Assembly: GCA_009783135.1 (NCBI GenBank)
Contig: WRHS01000004.1
Span: forward strand, 1-30,348
Source: Dehalococcoidia bacterium
Lineage (GTDB): Bacteria > Chloroflexota > Dehalococcoidia > Dehalococcoidales > UBA1222
DNA length: 30,348 bases
Reading direction: 5' to 3'
The first letter of the stretch is position 1, and every line of letters begins with the position of its first letter. Positions 1-6,354 of this stretch are shown piece by piece. The position numbers were made by a program, and so were the translations under genes. The notes under the pieces are model-generated. The model searched no databases and had not been told where the DNA came from. It was given only the letters and a program-made list of their open reading frames with translations.

Positions 1-1
1 C

Positions 2-313
2 AACTTTTACGTCGTAAAGAAGGACTTACGCCAGGAGGAATTCAATAAGGAAAAGCTTCTTGCCGGCATACGCAAGGCTTGTGAAAAGCGCCCGCTGGCG
101 GCCGAGGCGGTGGAGAAGTTGGCCGATGACGTTGAGGCTGAGCTGGTTCAGATGGGGAAAGCGGCGGCACCATCATCTCTTATCGGCGATTTGGTGATGG
201 CGCATCTTAAGAAACTGGATAACATTGCCTATATACGTTTTGCCAGCGTATACCGCGATTTTGCCGATATTACCGATCTCAAGCAGGAGGTCGATACGCT
301 GCTGGGGCATTAG
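2..313 (+). CDS. nrdR: Transcriptional repressor NrdR, 3' part
   Basis: The reading frame is open from the window edge and ends at TAG 311-313, so only the C-terminal 103 residues are present. They match the ATP-cone of NrdR: the segment starts within the V-V-K-K-D-L-R-QEEF-KEKLL stretch and runs through the helical part to a terminal SVYRDF-DITD motif typical of NrdR. The N-terminal zinc ribbon must lie upstream of the window. NrdR senses ATP/dATP through the cone and represses ribonucleotide reductase genes. The gene immediately downstream is a ribonucleotide reductase, which fits. I looked for a NrdR box between 314 and 385 and saw none, so any operator is probably upstream of nrdR itself. 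Confidence 0.88.
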   Translation, partial: NFYVVKKDLRQEEFNKEKLLAGIRKACEKRPLAAEAVEKLADDVEAELVQMGKAAAPSSLIGDLVMAHLKKLDNIAYIRFASVYRDFADITDLKQEVDTLLGH

Positions 314-385
314 CTGTCATCAATTGGCTGGCTGCATGTCAGATTAGATGCCGACAATTCAGGTGAGTTTAGCCGGGGGATTATA

Positions 386-3055
386 ATGAGCAAATCTGGG
401 GAATCTAAAACCGGGGTTGGGGAACTGCTAAACCGTACGCAGATCGCCCGAACTATATTCAATGCCGCAGCTTCCATGGGTATCTCCGACCGCGTTCAGA
501 TTGATCGTATAACAAACAATGTCATCGCGCGACTGGAGTGTCCCACTGCATTGCCCGGCATGGAGGATTTCATACCCAAAGGGACGAAACAGCCGTTGCC
601 GCAGGCCTCAGAGTCCGATATTTTGGCGATGGTCAAGGAGTTTCTTTCAATCGAAAAACCATTGACCGGGGATGCTCTGCCGCCGGATGCCCCCGAGCCC
701 TTGCCCGCAAAAGAACCTGAGAATAGCAATGTCTCAGGCCCACAAAAAACAGTACCCAAATCATATCCCAAGAAGGAGATCCCTGTTATGTCAGTCAAAA
801 CCTATGAGGGCAGCACCACTGCCAAGCTCAGCGACAACGCCCTGCGTGTGCTGGAGAAGCGCTATCTGAAAAAGGATAAGCAGGGTAATGTGATAGAGTC
901 GCCGGATGATATGTTCCGCAGGGTTGCGCAAACGATTGCGGCTGCGGAGTTGAATTATAATGCCAAGGCGGACGTTCAAGCCTGGGCCGATAAATTCTTT
1001 GGGGCGATGACAAGCCTTGAATTCCTGCCGAATTCACCCACTCTGATGAATGCCGGGCGCGAGTTGGGGCAGCTTTCGGCTTGTTTTGTGCTGCCCATCG
1101 ATGACTCGATGGAGTCTATTTTTGAGGCAGTCAAGAATACGGCACTCATACATAAGAGCGGCGGAGGCACGGGCTTTTCCTTTTCGCGTCTGCGCCCTGA
1201 AACAGACCGTGTGGGAACCACCGGCGGTGTTGCCAGCGGACCGGTGTCGTTTATGCGTGCTTTTGACGTGGCCACCGATGTTATAAAGCAGGGTGGCACA
1301 CGCCGCGGCGCCAATATGGCCATCCTGAGCGTGACTCACCCTGATATCCTGCGTTTCATCAGTTCCAAGGAAGATATGGTTTCTCTTACCAATTTTAATA
1401 TTTCTGTGGCTGTCACGAGCGACTTTATGCAGGCGGTCAAGTCGGGTACGGACTACAATCTAATCAATCCGCGTACCAGGGAAAATACCGGCAAACTGAA
1501 TGCCAAAATGGTGTTTGACAAAATAGTGGAACTGGCTTGGAAGACGGGGGATCCGGGCGTAATCTTCATTGACCGCGTCAATCAGGACAATCCCACGCCG
1601 CATATGGGTGACATCGAGAGTACCAATCCGTGCGGGGAACAACCCCTTTTACCATATGAGAGCTGCAATCTGGGCTCGATCAACCTGTCGCGTATGCTGA
1701 AAAACGATGGAGCGGTAAAAATCGACTACGAGAAATTAAGGGAAACGGTTAAGCTTGCCGTGCGTTTTCTGGATAATGTTATTGACGTCAATCGTTTCCC
1801 CATTCCCGCAATTGGCGACATGACCCGTCGCACGCGCAAAATCGGGCTGGGGGTTATGGGGTTCGCCGATATGCTCTTCCGCCTTGGTATTCCCTACAAC
1901 TCGGAGGAGGCATTGAGCGTGGCAGAGGATGTCATGGGGGTTATCAACAGTACCGCGCATAAGGCATCTATGGAATTGGGTGAGGAGCGTGGGGTATTCC
2001 CTGCATTTAAGGGTAGCATCTACGATAAGCCGGATGCGCCCAAGGTGCGCAATGCCTCATGCACAACTATTGCCCCAACCGGCACGCTGTCTATAATCGC
2101 CAACTGCTCCGGCGGTATTGAGCCGGTATTTGCCCTGTCTTTCACACGCAATATACTTGATGGGGCTAAGTTTGTTGAGGCAAATCCGTATTTTGAGGAG
2201 GCTGCCAAAAGCGCTGGATTCTATTCGGAAGAGTTGATGCAAAAGCTGGCCTGCGGCGGTCATTTGAAAGATGTTAAGGACGCACCAGACGATATAAAGC
2301 AGGTCTTTGTTACGGCGCATGATATTGAGGTGCCGTGGCATGTGCGTATGCAGGCGGCTTTCCAGCATCACACGGACAATGCCGTTTCCAAGACGGTAAA
2401 CTTTCCCAAGGAGGCCACGGCCGCCGATGTGGCAAATGTATATATTATGGCCTATGAGGAGCAGCTAAAGGGCATAACCATCTATCGCGACGGCAGCCGT
2501 GACGGGCAGGTGCTCACAACCGGCAAGGACACTGCCAAGGGCAAGGAAATAGATGTCCGCCCGGCAGGTACGTTGCCCTCACCGCGCAAGCGCTCGAAGG
2601 TGACGAATGGTGTTACCGAGCGTGTTACGACGGGGTGCGGTTACATCTACGTCACGGTTAATTCGGACGAGCATGGAATATGCGAGGTGTTTTCGCATTT
2701 GGGCAAGACGGGTGGTTGTGCGGCAGCCCAGCTGGAGGCGTCCTGCAGGCTTATTTCGCTTGGGTTACGCTCAGGGCTGGAGGTTGCCTCATTGGTAAAA
2801 CAGCTTAAGGGCATAAGGTGCCCGTCTATAGCATGGGAAAACAGCAAATCCATCCTCTCCTGTGCCGACGCCATAGCCGGCGTATTGGAGCGTCATGCCG
2901 GTCTGGTTCAGGACAAAGATGAGGACGGCGGGCATGCCATTCAGGATTTGGGATTGGTGAAGAATGTTGCCGGTCAATGCCCTGAGTGCACAAGCCTGCT
3001 GGCTTATCAGGAAGGCTGTCTGGTATGCCCCAGTTGCGGTTATACCAAGTGTTAG
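386..3055 (+). CDS. nrdJ: Adenosylcobalamin-dependent (class II) ribonucleotide reductase
   Basis: This enzyme makes deoxyribonucleotides using a cobalamin-generated thiyl radical. The long reading is 889 residues. Core signatures are NSPTLMNAG, GGGTGFSFSRLRP and NPCGEQ. The catalytic set is N414, C416 and E418, with the redox pair C233 and C427; the 11-residue C416-C427 spacing is the one I recall for T. maritima NrdJ. APTGTLSIIA follows, then a TSCPD-like domain at about 730-825. A zinc ribbon closes the protein (C865, C868, C881, C884), ending in a terminal C889 that could shuttle electrons. Residues 1-134 are an extension: about 8-50 look like the helical part of an ATP-cone, followed by a Pro-rich linker. 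An in-frame ATG at 788 has a much better ribosome site than the ATG at 386, so the shorter 755-residue form may be the main or an additional product. The gene lies 72 bp after nrdR. Confidence 0.93.
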   Translation: MSKSGESKTGVGELLNRTQIARTIFNAAASMGISDRVQIDRITNNVIARLECPTALPGMEDFIPKGTKQPLPQASESDILAMVKEFLSIEKPLTGDALPPDAPEPLPAKEPENSNVSGPQKTVPKSYPKKEIPVMSVKTYEGSTTAKLSDNALRVLEKRYLKKDKQGNVIESPDDMFRRVAQTIAAAELNYNAKADVQAWADKFFGAMTSLEFLPNSPTLMNAGRELGQLSACFVLPIDDSMESIFEAVKNTALIHKSGGGTGFSFSRLRPETDRVGTTGGVASGPVSFMRAFDVATDVIKQGGTRRGANMAILSVTHPDILRFISSKEDMVSLTNFNISVAVTSDFMQAVKSGTDYNLINPRTRENTGKLNAKMVFDKIVELAWKTGDPGVIFIDRVNQDNPTPHMGDIESTNPCGEQPLLPYESCNLGSINLSRMLKNDGAVKIDYEKLRETVKLAVRFLDNVIDVNRFPIPAIGDMTRRTRKIGLGVMGFADMLFRLGIPYNSEEALSVAEDVMGVINSTAHKASMELGEERGVFPAFKGSIYDKPDAPKVRNASCTTIAPTGTLSIIANCSGGIEPVFALSFTRNILDGAKFVEANPYFEEAAKSAGFYSEELMQKLACGGHLKDVKDAPDDIKQVFVTAHDIEVPWHVRMQAAFQHHTDNAVSKTVNFPKEATAADVANVYIMAYEEQLKGITIYRDGSRDGQVLTTGKDTAKGKEIDVRPAGTLPSPRKRSKVTNGVTERVTTGCGYIYVTVNSDEHGICEVFSHLGKTGGCAAAQLEASCRLISLGLRSGLEVASLVKQLKGIRCPSIAWENSKSILSCADAIAGVLERHAGLVQDKDEDGGHAIQDLGLVKNVAGQCPECTSLLAYQEGCLVCPSCGYTKC
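773..790 (+). promoter_or_regulatory. Strong internal ribosome site and in-frame ATG within nrdJ
   Basis: AAGGAG at 773-778 is followed after 9 nt by ATG 788-790, in frame with nrdJ. From here the protein begins MSVKTYEG and soon reaches LRVLEKRYLKKD, the usual beginning of class II reductase cores. The upstream ATG at 386 has only a run of G (375-379) in front of it. This site decides whether the 134-residue extension is translated. Confidence 0.55.
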
Positions 3056-3099
3056 AGGGAAACATTTCGTGGTATCTTATGAGGAGATTATCATAAACA

Positions 3100-3117
3100 A
3101 GGAGGTGAGGTAACATC
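3100..3117 (+). promoter_or_regulatory. Shine-Dalgarno pointing to a non-AUG (AUC) start
   Basis: AGGAGGTGA at 3100-3108 is close to the full anti-Shine-Dalgarno complement, but the first in-frame ATG is at 3136, about 30 nt away. ATC at 3115-3117 is in the NYN frame and sits 9 nt after AGGAGG. No ATG, GTG or TTG lies at a normal distance in that frame. The GTG inside the site runs straight into a stop (TAA 3111-3113). Confidence 0.4.
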
Positions 3118-3135
3118 GACAGAAACGAACGGGCC

Positions 3136-3858
3136 ATGATATTCATTGACGGCTCAAATATGTATCACTCGCTGAAGGCCTATTTTAAACGAACTGATAT
3201 TGATTTGGCTCTCTTTAATCAGAAATTATTGGAAAAGCGCCATTTGGTGCGCATGTATTATTACAATGCGGCGGTGGGTAAACAGGAAGAGCCTGAGCGT
3301 TTTAAGGAACAGGAGAAGTTTTTCAAAAGCGTGGCTGCCATCCCGTATACCGAGTTGCGTTTGGGGCGTTTGGTTTATACCAGTCAGTGGCCTAACAATC
3401 CGCCGTTTGAAAAAGGCGTGGACGTGCAGCTTGCGACCGACATGATAACGCATGCTTTCAAGGGAAACTATGACGTGGCCATACTGGTGGCCGGAGACAA
3501 CGATTTTGTCGGCGCCATACAGGCGGTAAAGGACAATGGCAAGCATGTGGAGGTGGCCCTTTTCGGGCAGGAAAGCACCTCGCGTCAGCTTAGGGACGTG
3601 GCCGATCGTATTATCGCACTGGACGGACGTCTGTTGCGTGGCTGCTGGAAAGGTGCGCAGCCTGTCCAGAATGGGACCAAACGACATTACCGCAAGCGCA
3701 GTGACAACTGGGGCGGCAATGCGCCAAATCACAATAACATTGTTGTTCTGCCGCGCCAGGAAGAGGGCGCTGAGGCGCATGATGCCGCATGCGAGTATAC
3801 CGATGACGCCGCCGCATCACACGACCTTTTGTGGAGCGCTCCGCGTTACGAGCCGTAG
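3136..3858 (+). CDS. NYN/LabA-like PIN-fold protein (predicted nuclease)
   Basis: The 240-residue product opens with MIFIDGSNMYHSL, the hallmark of the NYN (DUF88/LabA) family of PIN-fold proteins, which are predicted metal-dependent ribonucleases. The acidic residues expected at the active site are D5, D96 and D102 (in KGVDVQLATDMITHAF), and D121 and D123 (in VAGDNDF). The nuclease domain covers about 1-155. The remaining 85 residues are hydrophilic, basic at first and then acidic, and look disordered. The start is uncertain: an AUC codon at 3115 is far better placed for the ribosome site and would add seven residues (IDRNERA, the first read as Met). The gene follows nrdJ by 80 bp and ends at a strong terminator. 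Its substrate cannot be told from the sequence. Confidence 0.85.
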   Translation: MIFIDGSNMYHSLKAYFKRTDIDLALFNQKLLEKRHLVRMYYYNAAVGKQEEPERFKEQEKFFKSVAAIPYTELRLGRLVYTSQWPNNPPFEKGVDVQLATDMITHAFKGNYDVAILVAGDNDFVGAIQAVKDNGKHVEVALFGQESTSRQLRDVADRIIALDGRLLRGCWKGAQPVQNGTKRHYRKRSDNWGGNAPNHNNIVVLPRQEEGAEAHDAACEYTDDAAASHDLLWSAPRYEP

Positions 3859-3860
3859 CC

Positions 3861-3882
3861 GGCATCTGTTGCATCAGATGCC
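3861..3882 (+). other. Hairpin overlapping the downstream terminator stem
   Basis: GGCATCTG (3861-3868) and CAGATGCC (3875-3882) form a perfect 8-bp stem with a 6-nt loop, 2 nt after the NYN stop codon. Its 3' arm shares bases 3878-3882 with the 5' arm of the terminator, so the two hairpins cannot form together. Confidence 0.5.
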
Positions 3883-3908
3883 CCTCATGCCACGTGAGGG
3901 GCATTTTT
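3878..3908 (+). terminator. Rho-independent terminator after the NYN gene
   Basis: ATGCCCCTCA (3878-3887) pairs perfectly with TGAGGGGCAT (3895-3904) around a 7-nt loop, followed by a T tract 3904-3908. It closes the nrdR-nrdJ-NYN unit. No clear promoter was found between it and the next gene at 3962. Confidence 0.88.
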
Positions 3909-3961
3909 GTAGCGCGGTCAGTGCATTGTGTCGGGTGGTGCACTTGCGCTAATATGAGGCG

Positions 3962-5521
3962 ATGGCTTCAGAGAACAAAATGAGCAAACAGGCCTTTGGG
4001 CGTGCCGATTATTTCAGCGGGGGGCGCCTAAACGGCGAGGAAGGCGTGGTCATACGCGACTGGGGAGGGCGTTACCCCTTTGCCTTGGTTTATCCCAACA
4101 GCTATTTTGTTGGCATGTCCAATTTGGGATTGCAGTCCATATATAACCTTTTGAGTACGCACCCTGAAACACTGGGGGAAAGGGTGTTTTGGGAAGGCGG
4201 CGCCAGACCATTTTTGAGTTTGGAATCCTCCCGTCCCCTTATGGACTATGCCTGTCTGGCTTTCTCTTTTTCCTATGAGTTGGACTACCTTAACCTGTCG
4301 CACATATTAAGAGCCGCCTCCCTGCCGCTCTTTGCCGATCAGCGCGATGAGAACCATCCCCTGCTAATTGCCGGCGGTCCATGTATTACGGCTAATCCGA
4401 TGCCTGTAGCGCCATTTTTTGATGCGCTGTGTATCGGCGAAGGAGAGGTTATTCTCCCTGCTATCATTGAGTGCCTGACAGGCGGGTTTTCCCGCGCTGA
4501 AACGCTGCAAAGGCTGGCCGGTGTGCCCGGGGTGTACGTGCCTCAACTGGCATCCGAGCGGGTAATTCAGCGGCGCTGGTTGGCGTCACTTGATGATTTC
4601 CCTACGCATTCCTGTGTGTTGACGCACGAGACGGAGTTGGGGGAGCTATATCTTATTGAGGTGGAGCGCGGGTGCAGTGCCTCCTGCAGCTTTTGCCTGG
4701 TAAGCCGTGCTTTTTGTCCTTTGCGGTTTCACTCCATGGATTCCTTGCTGCAACAGGCGCGCGAGGGGCTTAAGTATCGCCGGCGTATCGGATTGGTTGG
4801 CCCTGCGGTGACTGATCATCCGCAGATAGAGGAGTTGATGCATGGTCTGTTACACATGGGGGCGGGCTTTTCCGTCAGTTCCATACGTTTGAAAAATCTT
4901 AGAATGTGTTTGTTGGAGTTGATGCTTCAGGGTGGGGTGCAGACGTTAGCGCTGGCACCGGAGGCAGGATCAGACCGACTGCGTCGTGCCATTCGCAAGG
5001 AATTTGATGAGTGCGACGTACTGGCTGCGGTGTCTCTGGTCTCGCGCCTGCCGTTTAAACAACTCAAACTCTATTTTATGATTGGCTTGCCGTCAGAGAC
5101 GGATGAGGATGTGGGGGCCATCATTGATTTGGTTTTGAAATGCCTTCGGCTTCTCAATAACAGCCATCAGGGTTGTCGCCTGAGCATAAATGTGGCTCCG
5201 TTCGTACCTAAAGCCGGTACGCCTTTCCAGTGGCTTGGTATGGCAAAGGAGCCAATCCTGGAAAAGCGCATTGCACGCCTGCGTAACGCTCTTGGCGCCT
5301 TTGGCATAGAGGTGAAGGCTGAAAGCCCGCAATGGAGCCACGTACAGGCGGCACTCTCGCGGGGGGACAGTTCGCTTGCCGGGGTACTGGCGAATATCGA
5401 TAAGGTATCGCTTGCAGGCTGGGGGCGTGCCGTGAAAAAAGCGCACGTCAGCCTGGAGCACTTTACTCAGGAGAATTGGTCGCGCAAAGACGCACTTCCG
5501 TGGGATGCCATAAAGTTGTAA
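3962..5521 (+). CDS. Radical SAM protein with N-terminal B12-binding-like domain
   Basis: The 519-residue protein has a Rossmann-like N-terminal region (about 35-190) of the type annotated as B12-binding in this radical SAM group, but it lacks the cobalamin-ligating DxHxxG motif. A radical SAM domain follows. C238, C242 and C245 form the CX3CX2C motif for the 4Fe-4S cluster that cleaves S-adenosylmethionine. The barrel continues through LALAPEAGSDRLRR and KLYFMIGLPSETDEDV, both typical of the fold. It resembles the radical SAM half of proteins that are often fused to DUF2344; that fusion is absent here. Substrate unknown. Start choice is open: ATG 3962 has GAGG only 2 nt upstream, and ATG 3980 (MSKQAFG) is an alternative. 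It runs tail to tail with yqeY. Confidence 0.85.
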   Translation: MASENKMSKQAFGRADYFSGGRLNGEEGVVIRDWGGRYPFALVYPNSYFVGMSNLGLQSIYNLLSTHPETLGERVFWEGGARPFLSLESSRPLMDYACLAFSFSYELDYLNLSHILRAASLPLFADQRDENHPLLIAGGPCITANPMPVAPFFDALCIGEGEVILPAIIECLTGGFSRAETLQRLAGVPGVYVPQLASERVIQRRWLASLDDFPTHSCVLTHETELGELYLIEVERGCSASCSFCLVSRAFCPLRFHSMDSLLQQAREGLKYRRRIGLVGPAVTDHPQIEELMHGLLHMGAGFSVSSIRLKNLRMCLLELMLQGGVQTLALAPEAGSDRLRRAIRKEFDECDVLAAVSLVSRLPFKQLKLYFMIGLPSETDEDVGAIIDLVLKCLRLLNNSHQGCRLSINVAPFVPKAGTPFQWLGMAKEPILEKRIARLRNALGAFGIEVKAESPQWSHVQAALSRGDSSLAGVLANIDKVSLAGWGRAVKKAHVSLEHFTQENWSRKDALPWDAIKL

Positions 5522-5590
5522 CAGCCTCCAAGACCTCGCCGCAAACTACTTCAAAATATGTCCGAGGTAAATCTTTTGCCCAGTGACGCG

Positions 5591-6043
5591 TCAGCTGTTG
5601 AGCAACTCGTTAACTACGGCGTTGACTTCCTGCCCATCGGCTTTGCCTTTCACCAAAGGCATCAGTTTGGGCATGAGTTTGTTTTTGTCCTGCAGGCCGT
5701 GGCAGTCCAGTTCGCTTATCAGCTTCTGCACGACGGCTGTTATCTCATCACGGTTCATCTGCTCCGGAAGGTAAACCTTTAGTATTTCCGCCTCAGCCTC
5801 TTCTTTGGCAGCCAACTCGGGGCGGTTCGCCTTATTATATGCTTCAATGCTTTCCTTGCGCTGCTTGAGTTCCTTGGATATGACGCCAAGTATGTCGCTG
5901 TCGTCAAGCGTGGTCTGCTTGGCGATTTCAGAGTAGTTAATTGCCGAGAGCACCATGCGGATTACCGAGCAACGCAGGGTATCCCCGCCCCGCAATGCCT
6001 GCCTGAGGTCGTCATTGAGTTTGGTCTTAAGCGGAGTATCCAT
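5591..6043 (-). CDS. yqeY: GatB/YqeY domain protein
   Basis: This 150-residue protein is a stand-alone YqeY, related to the C-terminal tRNA-binding domain of the GatB amidotransferase subunit. The family signature is clear: MDTPLKTKLNDDL at the start, then VIRMVLSAI, KQRKESIEAY, AEILKVYLPEQM and a C-terminal stretch MPLVKGKADGQEVNAVV. Length is normal for the family. AGGAG lies 11 nt before the ATG and a strong promoter is found about 100 bp upstream, so it is probably transcribed alone. The cellular role of free-standing YqeY is not settled; binding to tRNA or to an aminoacyl-tRNA complex is the usual proposal. Confidence 0.93.
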   Translation of the reverse strand: MDTPLKTKLNDDLRQALRGGDTLRCSVIRMVLSAINYSEIAKQTTLDDSDILGVISKELKQRKESIEAYNKANRPELAAKEEAEAEILKVYLPEQMNRDEITAVVQKLISELDCHGLQDKNKLMPKLMPLVKGKADGQEVNAVVNELLNS

Positions 6044-6145
6044 TATTATTGCGCTCTCCTGATTTTAGTTTTGCCCTGGTTGGTGTCATTTGACCGGCGC
6101 TTTGTTTTTAAGATGCAAAATCACGCCGTAATCTAAGACAGGGTT

Positions 6146-6174
6146 ATTCTAATCTGCCACACCGGCAGTGTCAA
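6146..6174 (-). promoter_or_regulatory. Sigma-70 type promoter for yqeY
   Basis: On the minus strand TTGACA (6174-6169) is followed by a 17-bp spacer and TAGAAT (6151-6146). The expected transcription start is near 6139, giving a leader of about 95 nt before yqeY. Confidence 0.65.
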
Positions 6175-6233
6175 CGTGTCCTGTAGGTGCGGTTCGCGGT
6201 TTATACGATTATTCATTCAAGTATGTTTGCAGC

Positions 6234-6263
6234 TTGACAAAAGCTATTACCAAAGGTTACTCT
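6234..6263 (+). promoter_or_regulatory. Possible promoter for the surface-protein gene
   Basis: A perfect TTGACA at 6234-6239 is followed after 18 bp by TACTCT (6258-6263), which matches the -10 consensus at only three positions. The gene starts at 6355, so the leader would be about 85 nt. The rest of the 6044-6354 gap holds the opposing yqeY promoter and nothing else I recognise. Confidence 0.4.
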
Positions 6264-6354
6264 TTCAAAAAGCGCAATGTAAAACATGCGGCGTGCGCGC
6301 GTGCGTGTTTTGTTGGTTGCGGGTAATTTTAGAAAACCAAAAGGGGAGGTAATT

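Noticed and set aside
314..385. Possible NrdR box upstream of nrdJ
   Set aside because: No pair of sequences resembling the NrdR-box consensus as I know it (palindromic, about 16 bp) is seen in this gap.
3226..3780. 184-codon minus-strand frame opposite the NYN gene
   Set aside because: Antisense shadow of a gene with clear catalytic motifs; no start signal and no recognisable content.
5522..5590. ACCTCG ... CGAGGT inverted repeat between the radical SAM gene and yqeY
   Set aside because: Only 6 bp with a loop of about 25 nt and no T tract, so it is not a credible bidirectional terminator.
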